From assembly GCA_964390555.1 (NCBI GenBank), contig CAYMJU010000205.1:1-64000 (forward strand): 64,000 nucleotides of DNA, read 5' to 3'. The DNA is from CAVTWS01 sp964390555. Lineage in GTDB: Bacteria > Actinomycetota > Acidimicrobiia > Acidimicrobiales > SHLQ01. The translations under genes and the position numbers were made by a program. The notes beneath the pieces are model-generated. The model ran no database searches, had not been told where the DNA came from, and worked only from the letters and a program-made list of their open reading frames with translations. Below are positions 1 through 9,119 of the stretch, piece after piece; position 1 is the first letter of the stretch, and every line of letters begins with the position of its first letter.

Positions 1-1089
1 CTCGACAATGCGTTCTCGGAGGTCTGTTCGGACGCCTGGTCGACGTACGTGCCTGCCGTTCAGCGCCTCACCGACCGCCTGATCGACTTCGCCTGCCCAC
101 ACGTGTTCATCGTCCCGAGCGATGTCTTCTTCTATCTCCGCCCGATGATCTCCCGCTTGCACTCCCGTGGGATACCGACCGTAGTCGTCCAGAAGGAGAC
201 GACGATCAGCCCGATGGTCATGGACGAGCACAGTCGTCGCGTGGGCGCCGTCACACCGTTCATGAGCCGCCATATGACCGTCTGCAGCGAACGGCAGAAG
301 CAGTTCTGGATCAACGCCGGTACGGCACCCGGGGCCATCACGGTCACGGGACAACCTCGATTCGACCGCTACGCGCACACCCGACGTGCCCGGCGCCGAC
401 CCGGACGACCTCGCCTGCTGTTCTTGTCCTATGACGACATCGCCTACCTCCCCTCCGACACCGGAGTCCCGTTCGAGGGGACCTGGCGCGAGTTGCGTCA
501 CCAGACCGAGGCGGTGCTGCGCGACGTCGCCAACCGCGGTTGGGAGGTGACCGTGAAGGTTCACCCGCAGCAACTGGGCGGCGACGATGCGTTGGGGCCC
601 GACGTGACGCGAGCTCCCAGGAACGCCGACACGCGATCGCTCATCTGTGATAGCGACATCGTCGTCGGTTTCCAGACCACTGCGCTGCTCGAAGCAGCCG
701 CTGCCGGTAGGCGGATCGTCTACGCCGCGTGGGGCGAGGTGTACGAGCGAGCCGTCGACCTGCTCATACCGTTTCACGCGATGCCTTCGGTCGCCGCACA
801 TGCCGATTCACCGCGTCGCCTCGCTGAGCTCCTCGGTGCCGACGGCTCGGCCGTCACACCCTCCGACGACGACGCCCGCCCTGTGATCGAGGAGCATCTC
901 GGCGTGGTCGACGGCGAGGCCAGTCGCCGAGTAGTCGCCCTCCTCTACGAGCACGCGGCGACGGACCTACGCCGACCGGATCGGACCAGAGCCGCGCTGG
1001 CGCGCCTGGCACTCGAGGCTGGCCACTACAGCCGACTCGGTGCCAACGTGACCGCCGGGCGGATCCGTCGGGTACTACAGGGCTCGTAG
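1..1089 (+). CDS. Glycerophosphotransferase/capsule-type GT-B protein, 5' truncated
   Basis: The reading frame is open from base 1, so the gene probably begins outside the window; a GTG at 49 is an internal alternative start. The visible part (about 346 residues from that GTG) alternates hydrophobic strands and helices like a GT-B fold. It has a VKVHPQ segment near residue 170 and a GFQTTALLEAAAAG segment near 205, which resemble the nucleotide-sugar or CDP-polyol binding half of the CDP-glycerol glycerophosphotransferase and capsule-synthesis superfamily. A role in cell-surface polymer synthesis is inferred from this and from the two sugar-polymer genes that follow on the other strand. Its 3' end overlaps the convergent gene by 15 bases. 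The exact substrate cannot be read from the sequence. Confidence 0.6.
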   Translation, partial: LDNAFSEVCSDAWSTYVPAVQRLTDRLIDFACPHVFIVPSDVFFYLRPMISRLHSRGIPTVVVQKETTISPMVMDEHSRRVGAVTPFMSRHMTVCSERQKQFWINAGTAPGAITVTGQPRFDRYAHTRRARRRPGRPRLLFLSYDDIAYLPSDTGVPFEGTWRELRHQTEAVLRDVANRGWEVTVKVHPQQLGGDDALGPDVTRAPRNADTRSLICDSDIVVGFQTTALLEAAAAGRRIVYAAWGEVYERAVDLLIPFHAMPSVAAHADSPRRLAELLGADGSAVTPSDDDARPVIEEHLGVVDGEASRRVVALLYEHAATDLRRPDRTRAALARLALEAGHYSRLGANVTAGRIRRVLQGS

Positions 1090-2691
1090 AACCCCAGCGG
1101 TGAGCGGACCACCCTCGAGAATTCCGCGGCATAGCTGATCCAGTTCGGGATCGACCCCCGGCGCCAACTCGCCGAGCGATGTGACGGTGATTCGAGCCAA
1201 GCCTGACACGTGTTCTTCGACCCCCAGCGAACCCACCGGGGTCCGGAAGAAGAAGAGGTAGGCATACCGACGAGCCAACTCTTCGCTCTGCGGCGGCACT
1301 TCTTCGGAGCCGAGTGCACGCTGCAGTAGCTCGACGAAATGGTCGGGTGACGATGCGTCCAACGTGAACCCCTTGCCGCGGTAGTGCGTGCGACCCGCCA
1401 CGATGACCGGTTTGCCGGCCAGGGCCAGCTCGAGCCCGGTGGTCGAGGTGTAGACCAGACCCAGGTCGCATGCCTTCATCAGCGGATACGAGCTCTGGTC
1501 GTCATCGGGCGCGATGACCCGTACGTTGTCCGGAAGTCGCCCAAACCGCTCCGTCAGGAATTGGCCGAGCGGCTCGCGTGTCTGCTTGCCTGGCAGTTTC
1601 ACCTCCGCGGGATGTAGCCGGATCACCAATTCGGCGTCGGGGCGCCCTTCGAACACCCTGACCGACCGCGCCAGCCAGTCCTGGATGCTGGGGAACACGT
1701 CGTCCTGACCGATCACCGCGGAGTCCCACGTGAGGTTCGGGAACAGAACTGCCAACCGGCCCGGACGGGTGCGCTCCGGCTCCGCGAAGACTGCTCGGTC
1801 CCAGTAGCGATCGACCGTGCGCCGACCGTGTTGGCGCTCGGCCAGATACGCGTCGAGCCGCTCCCCTTCCTCGCCGGTCAAGGGTTGACTGCGCCACGAC
1901 GACCACTCATCGTCGAGCAGGGTGAGACCCGCTGGAGCTCCACGCCTGAACAGGAGCGTCTCCTTGATGAAGCCCCGTTCGTAGGTGACCACGTCGATAC
2001 CGCGCTCACGACAGATCGCCCAAGCCACGGCGTCGAACATGAACATCCCGTTCAGCAGGACAACGACATCTGGTTGCACGCGATCGAGAGCAGCGCGAAA
2101 GCCGCGGGCGACTCTCCTCGCGGACCGAAGCAGCGCCCGCCACGTCGACGGTGCAAGGGGGTCGTCATCGAGTGACGCCCGCATCAGGAACCACGACACC
2201 GGGATCCGCGTAAGGTCGCCGAGGTCCAACCCATCGGCTTGAACGCCGGCAAGGTCAGCGATGCTCAACTCGTCGAGCGCCGGCCAGTCGCCCGGATCGT
2301 CGTCGATCCAGCCGTCTCGGATGTCCACGCGGGCGAAGCCGTGAGCGGCTACCGAGTCAGCGACATACCGCGTACAGGATCGGCACGGCATCGGCGGTGC
2401 CTCCCAGCAGTTCGCCCGATCGCACAGGTCTAGACCGCCACCGCATCCGATGAAGGACACGTCGGCGCCGCGCAACCTGAGGGCCTGAGCGAGCATGGCC
2501 TCCCATTGAACGTGCACCGCCCAGTCGCGCGGCGTGAAGAAGGCGACACGAGGCCCACCGCTCGTGGCCGGCGCGTGGCGGGCGAGCCGCCGCGCCGCCC
2601 GTTGCTCGGGTGCAGAGGCCACCAGACGTCCGGCCGCGTGACCGGCCTTGACCGCGTACTCCCCTAGACGGCGTTGGTCCGGAATGGGCAT
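1075..2691 (-). CDS. Capsular polysaccharide biosynthesis-like protein
   Basis: A 538-residue protein. The open frame continues upstream, but the ATG at 2691 is the likely start because it overlaps the stop of the upstream glycosyltransferase gene (TGATG), a translational-coupling arrangement. The N-terminal half carries VAFFTPRDWAVHVQWE followed by a cysteine-rich stretch (five Cys within about 24 residues, including CDRANC and CRSC). The C-terminal half has LVIRLHPAEVKLPG and YTSTTGLELALAGKPV, typical of the second Rossmann domain of capsule-synthesis and CDP-glycerol transferase-like GT-B proteins. It probably transfers or assembles a surface polysaccharide with its neighbours. The cysteine cluster could bind metal, which is unusual for this superfamily. 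The substrate is unknown. Confidence 0.6.
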   Translation of the reverse strand: MPIPDQRRLGEYAVKAGHAAGRLVASAPEQRAARRLARHAPATSGGPRVAFFTPRDWAVHVQWEAMLAQALRLRGADVSFIGCGGGLDLCDRANCWEAPPMPCRSCTRYVADSVAAHGFARVDIRDGWIDDDPGDWPALDELSIADLAGVQADGLDLGDLTRIPVSWFLMRASLDDDPLAPSTWRALLRSARRVARGFRAALDRVQPDVVVLLNGMFMFDAVAWAICRERGIDVVTYERGFIKETLLFRRGAPAGLTLLDDEWSSWRSQPLTGEEGERLDAYLAERQHGRRTVDRYWDRAVFAEPERTRPGRLAVLFPNLTWDSAVIGQDDVFPSIQDWLARSVRVFEGRPDAELVIRLHPAEVKLPGKQTREPLGQFLTERFGRLPDNVRVIAPDDDQSSYPLMKACDLGLVYTSTTGLELALAGKPVIVAGRTHYRGKGFTLDASSPDHFVELLQRALGSEEVPPQSEELARRYAYLFFFRTPVGSLGVEEHVSGLARITVTSLGELAPGVDPELDQLCRGILEGGPLTAGVLRAL

Positions 2692-3752
2692 CACCGACCG
2701 CCGGGGCGCGAGTCGAACCGACGCCGGCGCACGATCCGTGACACGCCGGCCCAGAAGCCCAGACCGTAGGACCAGTGGCAGATCGACAACGCCGCCAAGG
2801 CTCGGTGCGGCGCGACGCCGGGATCGTTGCTGAGCGCCACTGCGGCGGCAGTCGCAGCCGTGCCGTAGCCGACGATCGGGGCCATCACCAGCGCTCGTCG
2901 GCCGCCCGCCAGCCCCGCGACCACCACCACCACCGCGCCGGCGACCATCGCCGCGGGGGCGAGAGGTCGCCAGTACGGCAACGTCTTGTGCTTGGCGAGC
3001 GTCGACGCCTTGCACATCCCGTAGTTGAAGTACTGCCGCCAGAGTGCTCCGGGCGACTGGCGAGGGAAGTAGGTCGACCGGATACGGGGATCGAGGCGAA
3101 TCCTGTGCCCGGCCTGGCGGAGCCGGAAGTTGAGTTCCTGGTCCTCGGCTGCCCACTGGAGTTGACGATCGTCGTAGCCACCGACCTCGACGACCACGCT
3201 CCTACGGAACGTGCCGAGGTACACGGTGTCGACGTCGGCGGCGGTGGTCGCGTAGTGGAACCGACCCGGACCTACACCCAGGGGCGACGACGTTACCGCC
3301 GCCACGGCCCTTCCGAAGCTGGAGACTCCGGCCGGCCTCATCGGCCCACCCACCCAATCAGCACCGCTCTCGATCAGCACCTCCACCGATCGCGAGACAT
3401 AGTCGACCGTGTAGTGGGTGTGGGCGTCGACACGGACGACGATCTCCGACGTGGCCTCGGCGAGACCACGATTCATCGCCGCCGCCGCCGTGCGTCCGGA
3501 GTTGTCGACCAACCGAACCCTGTCCCCCCAACGCCGTACGATCTCCCGGGTCCCATCGTCGGACATTCCGTCGACCACGAGGATCTCGACGATCGCCGGA
3601 TAGTCCTGCCGGCAGATGCAGTGCAGACAGTCGACGATGTACTTCCGCTCGTTGTGGGCCGGGATCACCACCGTCACCGGAGGCGGCAGGGAGTCGTCGG
3701 TCGCCCACGGAGCAGTCGTCGGCGCACGACGTTCCAGGTCCAGAAGCGTCAC
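2691..3752 (-). CDS. Family 2 glycosyltransferase, ExoA-like
   Basis: A 353-residue GT2 enzyme. VTVVIPAHNERKYI near residue 27 opens the GT-A fold, ILVVDGMSDDGT follows, and VVRVDAHTHY supplies the metal-binding Asp (a DAH variant of DxD). WAAEDQELNFRLRQAG is the acceptor-side ED motif. The C-terminal part has about three hydrophobic segments (APAAMVAGAVVVVVAGLAG and two more), so the enzyme should sit at the inner face of the membrane. The pattern matches ExoA-type transferases that extend lipid-linked exopolysaccharide repeats; the sugar is not predictable. It is the first gene of a coupled pair with the capsule-like gene downstream. Confidence 0.8.
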   Translation of the reverse strand: MTLLDLERRAPTTAPWATDDSLPPPVTVVIPAHNERKYIVDCLHCICRQDYPAIVEILVVDGMSDDGTREIVRRWGDRVRLVDNSGRTAAAAMNRGLAEATSEIVVRVDAHTHYTVDYVSRSVEVLIESGADWVGGPMRPAGVSSFGRAVAAVTSSPLGVGPGRFHYATTAADVDTVYLGTFRRSVVVEVGGYDDRQLQWAAEDQELNFRLRQAGHRIRLDPRIRSTYFPRQSPGALWRQYFNYGMCKASTLAKHKTLPYWRPLAPAAMVAGAVVVVVAGLAGGRRALVMAPIVGYGTAATAAAVALSNDPGVAPHRALAALSICHWSYGLGFWAGVSRIVRRRRFDSRPGGR

Positions 3753-3803
3753 GTGTCTACTGTCGGCACGGAGTGGGCCGACTCAAGTGAGTGCCTTCGC
3801 TGC

Positions 3804-6641
3804 CTACCGTGATGCAGCGAGCATCGGCGCGAGGAACCGGCCGGTGTGGCTGGTCGCGACGGTGGCCACGTGCTCGGGTGGACCCTCCGCCACCACCGTT
3901 CCCCCGCCGGAGCCGCCGTCGGGCCCCAGGTCGATCAACCAGTCGGCGGTCTTCACGACGTCGAGGTTGTGCTCGATCACGACCACCGTGTTGCCCTGGT
4001 CCACGAGGCGGCTCAACACGCCGAGCAGCTTGCGCACATCGTCGAAGTGGAGACCGGTGGTGGGTTCATCGAGGATGTAGATCGTGTGGCCCGTGGAACG
4101 CTTGGCCAGCTCGCTGGCCAGCTTGACCCGCTGGGCCTGGCCGCCCGACAGCGTGGGCGCCGGCTGCCCGAGCCGCACGTACCCGAGGCCCACATCTACA
4201 AGCGTCTGCAGATGCCGGGCCAGGACCGGCTGGTTCGCGAAGAACTCGAGCGCTTCCTCGCATGACAAGTCGAGCACTTCGGCGATGTTCTTGCCCTTGA
4301 ACGCGACCTCGAGCGTGTCGCGGTTGTAGCGCTTGCCCTTGCACACCTCGCACGGCACATAGACGTCGGGCAGGAAGTGCATCTCGATCTTGATCGTGCC
4401 GTCGCCCGCGCACGCCTCGCATCGGCCCCCGGTGACATTGAACGAGAACCGGCCGGGCAGGTAGCCCCGTACCTTGGACTCGGTGGTCTGGGCGAACAGC
4501 TTGCGAACGTGGTCGAACATCCCGGTGTAGGTCGCCGGGTTCGACCGGGGCGTGCGGCCGATCGGCGACTGGTCGATGCCGATCACCTTGTCGAGCAACT
4601 CGAGCCCATCGATCGAGGTATGTAGCCCCGGCGGGATCTTCGACGAGTAGATCCTTTGCATGAGCGCCTTGTACAGGATCTCGTTCACGAGCGTCGACTT
4701 GCCCGATCCGGACACGCCGGTGACGACCACGAAGCAGCCGAGCGGGAACGACACGTCGAGATTCCGGAGGTTGTTGGCCCTCGCTCCCCGCACGGTCAGG
4801 TGGTCGAGCGACGGCGAACGCCGCTGCTTGGGCACGGGAATCGAACGCTTGCCCGACAGGTACTGCCCGGTAACGCTCGCCGTGTTGCGCAGCAACGACT
4901 TGTAGGGACCGGAGTGCACCACCCGGCCACCGTGCTCGCCGGCGCCGGGACCGATGTCGACCACGTGGTCCGCGATCCGGATCGTCTCCTCGTCGTGTTC
5001 GACGACCACGACGGTGTTGCCGAGGTTGCGCAGCCGCAGAAGTGTGTCGATCAGCCGTTTGTTGTCGCGCTGGTGAAGCCCGATCGATGGCTCGTCGAGA
5101 ACATAGAGCACGCCGACCAAACCGCTGCCGATCTGGGATGCCAGCCGGATGCGCTGGGCCTCTCCGCCGGCCAACGTTCCAGCGGACCGGGACAGTGTGA
5201 GGTAATCGAGACCGACGTCGAGCAGGAAACCCATCCGGGCGTTGATCTCCTTGACGACCAGCTCGGCGATCATGCGGTCGCGATCGGACAACTCGAGTGC
5301 GGCCAGGGCCTTGGCCGCTTCACCGATCGACATGGAACACACATCAGCGAGCGACAACGCGTTGACGCGCACGGCCATGGAGACCGGATTGAGGCGAGCT
5401 CCAGCGCAATCCGGGCACGGCACCTCGCGCATGTAGCCCTCGATCTGCTCACGCTGGTAGTCGCTCTCGGACTCGCCGTGGCGGCGCCGAAGGTAAGGAA
5501 TGATCCCCTCGTAGCTCGCGCTGTACTGGCGGGCCCGCCCGTAGCGGTTCTTGTAGGTGACCGTCACCTTGCCGGGAACGCCATAGAGGACCAGCTTCCG
5601 CTCGGCCGCCCCGAGGGCGCTCCACGGCGCCTTGACATCGATACCGTGAGCATCGGCCACCGCCTCGATCAGGCGAGAGAAGTACTGGCTCTTGGCTCCC
5701 GCCCACGGAGCCACCGCGCCGACCGCCAGGCTGAGAGCCGGGTTGGGAACGACCAGCTCGGGGTCGACCTCGTACACCGTCCCGAGGCCGTCGCAGTGCG
5801 AGCACGCACCGTAGGGCGAGTTGAACGAGAAGTTTCGTGGCGCCAGCTCGCCGTAGGAGTTGCCGCATTGCGGGCAGGCGAGGTGCTGGCTGAAGGTGAT
5901 GGTTCGTGGCTTGTCCTCGTCGAGGATCGAGATGTCGGCAATCCCCTCAGCCAGGCGCAGCGCGGTCTCCATCGAGTCGGTCAGCCGGCGCTCGATGCCG
6001 TCGCGCCGCACCAGGCGGTCGACGACCACCGATATGTCGTGCTGCTCGTAGCGGGCCAGCCCCGCCGCGGTGTGTTCGGCCAGCTCCACGAGCTCGCCAT
6101 CGACGAGAGCCCGGGCGAAACCCTGGCCGGCCAAGTCGGACAACAGGGTGTCGTAGGTCCCCTTACGGCCCCGCACGACCGGGGCCAAGATCTGAAATCG
6201 CGTCCCTTCGGGAAGCTCGAGGACGCGATCGACGATCTGCTGGGGGGTCTGGCGCTTGATCGGCGAGCCGTCGTCGGGACAATGCGGTACGCCGATCCGC
6301 GCCCAGAGCAAGCGCAGATAGTCGTAAACCTCGGTGATCGTCCCGACCGTCGAGCGAGGGTTGCGCGAGGCGGACTTCTGGTCGATCGAGATGGCGGGCG
6401 ACAGACCTTCGATGAAATCGACGTCGGGCTTGTGCATCTGACCGAGGAACTGCCGCGCGTACGCCGAGAGCGACTCGACGTAACGGCGTTGCCCTTCGGC
6501 GTAGATCGTGTCGAACGCCAGCGACGACTTACCCGAACCGCTCAGACCGGTGAACACGATCAGCTTGTCCCGTGGAAGGTCCAAGTCGACGTTGCGGAGG
6601 TTGTGCTCGCGGGCGCCGCGAATCACCAGTCGTTCGGCCAC
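3804..6641 (-). CDS. uvrA: Excinuclease ABC subunit A
   Basis: UvrA, 945 residues, starting at GTG. It recognises damaged DNA in nucleotide excision repair and loads UvrB, encoded about 14 kb to the right on the same strand. Two ABC ATPase modules are visible: Walker A GLSGSGKS at residues 32-39 and GVSGSGKST around 640. Signature segments are LAGGEAQRIRLASQ and LSGGQAQRVKLAS. Both zinc modules are present, with CPQC/CSHC in the first half and CEAC/CEVC in the second. Length and domain order are normal. The uvrA-uvrB spacing agrees with actinobacterial synteny, although here the interval contains the sigma factor and the dynamin/Hsp70 cluster. Confidence 0.97.
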   Translation of the reverse strand: MAERLVIRGAREHNLRNVDLDLPRDKLIVFTGLSGSGKSSLAFDTIYAEGQRRYVESLSAYARQFLGQMHKPDVDFIEGLSPAISIDQKSASRNPRSTVGTITEVYDYLRLLWARIGVPHCPDDGSPIKRQTPQQIVDRVLELPEGTRFQILAPVVRGRKGTYDTLLSDLAGQGFARALVDGELVELAEHTAAGLARYEQHDISVVVDRLVRRDGIERRLTDSMETALRLAEGIADISILDEDKPRTITFSQHLACPQCGNSYGELAPRNFSFNSPYGACSHCDGLGTVYEVDPELVVPNPALSLAVGAVAPWAGAKSQYFSRLIEAVADAHGIDVKAPWSALGAAERKLVLYGVPGKVTVTYKNRYGRARQYSASYEGIIPYLRRRHGESESDYQREQIEGYMREVPCPDCAGARLNPVSMAVRVNALSLADVCSMSIGEAAKALAALELSDRDRMIAELVVKEINARMGFLLDVGLDYLTLSRSAGTLAGGEAQRIRLASQIGSGLVGVLYVLDEPSIGLHQRDNKRLIDTLLRLRNLGNTVVVVEHDEETIRIADHVVDIGPGAGEHGGRVVHSGPYKSLLRNTASVTGQYLSGKRSIPVPKQRRSPSLDHLTVRGARANNLRNLDVSFPLGCFVVVTGVSGSGKSTLVNEILYKALMQRIYSSKIPPGLHTSIDGLELLDKVIGIDQSPIGRTPRSNPATYTGMFDHVRKLFAQTTESKVRGYLPGRFSFNVTGGRCEACAGDGTIKIEMHFLPDVYVPCEVCKGKRYNRDTLEVAFKGKNIAEVLDLSCEEALEFFANQPVLARHLQTLVDVGLGYVRLGQPAPTLSGGQAQRVKLASELAKRSTGHTIYILDEPTTGLHFDDVRKLLGVLSRLVDQGNTVVVIEHNLDVVKTADWLIDLGPDGGSGGGTVVAEGPPEHVATVATSHTGRFLAPMLAASR

Positions 6642-6685
6642 CCAGGCACTCTAGCGGGCGCGACAACCCGACGAACGTGTGTACG

Positions 6686-8374
6686 TCAATCGGCCGGCTC
6701 GAAGCTGATGACGGTGGCGTCCTCCGAGCTCAAGAAGTCGATGGGCCGCCGGCCGACCTGAAGGGCTCCCTCGATCCTTGGCGGGTCGATCTGGTGCCAG
6801 ACGACGTCGACTCGCCGGGCACCCAGACCGAAGGCGACCGCGACGGCCTCGACCAGCTCGACGTCGTCTTCGACGGTGAGCATCCTCTGCTCGCCGTATC
6901 GGCTGCCCGCCTCGCGGCCGGTGTCGTACTCGGTGAGGATCACGACTACGTCGTCGGGCACGGCGACGAGCTGATCGACGGTCGCGGCCACCTCGCGCGT
7001 ACGCACGACGTGCCACAGCGCGCCGTGCAGGGTCACGATCGCCGTCGACGCCACGACGGCGCGCGCGGCGGTTGTGCGCCAGCCGAGGCGTTCGAGGTTC
7101 ACGGCGCCGACGATGACGAGCAGTGCGGTCGAGACCATCACGTAGCGCCCTCCCCACACCACGGTGTGACTTCCGCGCCATTGGAGCGCGAACGTGACCA
7201 CCATCGCGCCGATCGCGGTGGTCACGACGGTCCACGCTCGACGGCCCTCGGCGACCACTGACGCCGCCGAACCGGGTGCTGCGGTGAACCCGCCGGGGAT
7301 GAAACCGAGGCCCGACGCCAGTCGCAACAGCAGAGCCAGCACGCCCACCGCGGGAATCATCGGCATCAGCGGGTTGCCGCGCGAGGTAGCCCTCACCGAC
7401 AGCGCGAGGATGCCGACGACACCCGCCCCAGCGAGAAGGCTGACGGGCTGAGCGGTCGCCCACAGAGCAACCGTGGTCACGAGCGCGTCCTCGCCGCGCT
7501 GACCGAGCTCGACGCCCGCGCCGGCGAGCTGGTTTCCTACCCTCGATGATCGCACGGCGGCGCCCATCAAGTGCTGTTCGAGCCTGCTCCACAGCGTCAC
7601 GAGCGACAGTGCCACTGCCCCGGCACCGAGGAGTGCTGCCCGGTGGCGATTCGGTCGGATCTTGACGCTCGGCTTCAGGAACTCGAACCCAGCCACGAGA
7701 ACGGCGGGGATGGCGGCCTCGACACGCAGTAGATACGCGAGCGCGAGCAAGCCGCCGAGCACGACCGATCGACGAACGATCGACGTCTCGCGATCATCGA
7801 GGAGTAGGGCGACGAACCACAGTGCCGCGGCGGTCGCCGGAGCGTGTTCCCAGAAATCGGCCGCGTAGAAGAACACCGGAGAACCGACACCGACGAGCCA
7901 GAACGCACCCCACCCGCTCGGCGCTCCCAGCGAACGCGCGATCCGACGCGCCGCGACGGCAGCAAGCGGAGCCGAGACCAGCGGCAGGAGCAATATCGCG
8001 GTCGTCCCGCCGAAGTCCCACAGCGGAACCGAGACGAGGATCATCGGCAATCCGGTGACCTGGACCCACCCGCGTGCGGTTTGAGACGTATGGAACAGCG
8101 GGTGGACACTCCCGTCGGCATCGAGGCTCTCCGCCCAGTACCCGACATCGGGGACGGCCGTGTCTCTCTCGGCCATGACGCGGACAGTCGCGACCTTTCC
8201 GCCTGGGTCGCTCACAGATCCCGCTCGCGTGTCGCCGAGCACGATCACGATCGCGACCATCAATGCGATCAGCGACATGGACAGCACGGTTCGCCGACCG
8301 TCGCTCATCCTCGTGGCCACGGGGCCACTCCCACTCGGCGAGACCGGGTCACGCGTCCGCAGAGCCGTGTCCAT
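6686..8374 (-). CDS. Multi-pass membrane protein of unknown function
   Basis: A 562-residue protein with a hydrophobic segment near residues 32-47 (SMSLIALMVAIVIVLG), then an extracytoplasmic-looking loop and roughly ten further membrane segments. The loop after helix 1 (VPDVGYWAESLDADG) and overall topology recall GT-C glycosyltransferases and related actinobacterial membrane proteins, but I see no decisive catalytic DE or DD pair. The C-terminal about 90 residues are soluble and contain LTEYDTGREAGSRYGEQRM. It lies 36 bases downstream of the ECF sigma gene and is probably cotranscribed with it. It does not look like an anti-sigma factor: there is no short zinc-binding cytoplasmic domain before a single helix. 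Confidence 0.6.
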   Translation of the reverse strand: MDTALRTRDPVSPSGSGPVATRMSDGRRTVLSMSLIALMVAIVIVLGDTRAGSVSDPGGKVATVRVMAERDTAVPDVGYWAESLDADGSVHPLFHTSQTARGWVQVTGLPMILVSVPLWDFGGTTAILLLPLVSAPLAAVAARRIARSLGAPSGWGAFWLVGVGSPVFFYAADFWEHAPATAAALWFVALLLDDRETSIVRRSVVLGGLLALAYLLRVEAAIPAVLVAGFEFLKPSVKIRPNRHRAALLGAGAVALSLVTLWSRLEQHLMGAAVRSSRVGNQLAGAGVELGQRGEDALVTTVALWATAQPVSLLAGAGVVGILALSVRATSRGNPLMPMIPAVGVLALLLRLASGLGFIPGGFTAAPGSAASVVAEGRRAWTVVTTAIGAMVVTFALQWRGSHTVVWGGRYVMVSTALLVIVGAVNLERLGWRTTAARAVVASTAIVTLHGALWHVVRTREVAATVDQLVAVPDDVVVILTEYDTGREAGSRYGEQRMLTVEDDVELVEAVAVAFGLGARRVDVVWHQIDPPRIEGALQVGRRPIDFLSSEDATVISFEPAD

Positions 8375-8410
8375 CGCCTACCCATCGGCAGGCGCCGGCT
8401 GCCTGTGAGA

Positions 8411-8989
8411 TCAGTCGTCGTGCGCGCTCAGCACCTCGTGCAGGGCGCGCAGCGCCCAGTAGGTGCGGGTCTTCACCGTTCCGAGCGGGATCCTCAGGCG
8501 TTCGGCGATCTGGGTCTGGCTGAAACCACCGAAGTACGCGAACTCGATGACCGCCCGGTGGTCGCTCGACAGGCATTCCAGGGCGCCGCGAACGGCGAGA
8601 CACTGATCGCGCGCGGTCGTGGCATCGTCGATGGAGATCTCCGGCGAATCGTCGCCGAACGCCAGCGGCAGCGAGCGCTGCTGTCGGCGCAGGACGTCGA
8701 TGAGAGCCCTGGATGCGATCGTGAACACGACGCACTCGACCGTGCCCTTGCTGGCGTCGTACCTCGGCGCCATCTTCCACAGTCGAGTCATGGTCTCCTG
8801 GACCAGTTCCTCGGCTCGCATGCGATCGTCGAGTCGCCGCCGAGCGTACGCCAGCAGGGGCCGCTCGTAACGCCGGTAGAGCTCAGCCATCGCCAAACTC
8901 GCGGTCACCGGATTGGCGACCCGCACCATCAACTCAGCGTCGTCGGGATCGGGCGGCCGTAAGCGCCGTCGGTCGAGCACCGTACCCAT
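8411..8989 (-). CDS. ECF RNA polymerase sigma factor
   Basis: A 192-residue sigma-70 family protein with regions 2 and 4 only. Region 2 contains YARRRLDDRMRAEELVQETM and LWKMAPRYD; region 4 contains HRAVIEFAYFGGFSQTQIA followed by the helix-turn-helix IPLGTVKTRTYWALRAL. I chose ATG 8989 because GGAAGGTGG lies six bases upstream; an in-frame start at 9040 is less well placed. The shape resembles SigK/SigJ-type ECF factors. No adjacent anti-sigma gene is seen. Two mutually exclusive hairpins precede the gene (9065-9105). The downstream membrane protein is its most likely operon partner. Confidence 0.88.
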   Translation of the reverse strand: MGTVLDRRRLRPPDPDDAELMVRVANPVTASLAMAELYRRYERPLLAYARRRLDDRMRAEELVQETMTRLWKMAPRYDASKGTVECVVFTIASRALIDVLRRQQRSLPLAFGDDSPEISIDDATTARDQCLAVRGALECLSSDHRAVIEFAYFGGFSQTQIAERLRIPLGTVKTRTYWALRALHEVLSAHDD

Positions 8990-9064
8990 CGTCCACCACC
9001 TTCCGGCCGGCGAGTGCCGGTCAAAGGTAGGATCAACCAAGGGGCCCGAAAGATCATCAGGGAC

Positions 9065-9105
9065 CTCACGGAGATTGACGCTCCGTGAGCATTTCCGTCA
9101 CGGAG
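9065..9105. promoter_or_regulatory. Overlapping inverted repeats between dynamin operon and sigma gene
   Basis: Three copies of one short word, CTCACGGAG (9065-9073), its reverse complement CTCCGTGAG (9081-9089), and TCACGGAG (9098-9105), can form either a 9-bp stem with a 7-base loop or an 8-bp stem with a 9-base loop, but not both. The element lies after the stop of the second dynamin gene and before the sigma factor start, all on the minus strand. There is no U-tract. It may be a factor-independent end for the dynamin operon or a regulator binding site for the sigma gene; sequence alone does not decide. Confidence 0.4.
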
Positions 9106-9119
9106 ATCGGCGACGGCCG

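Noticed and set aside
4656..6761. Long open frame antisense to uvrA, about 700 codons
   Set aside because: It follows the codon periodicity of uvrA in high-GC DNA, has no recognisable domains, and no ribosome site or promoter.
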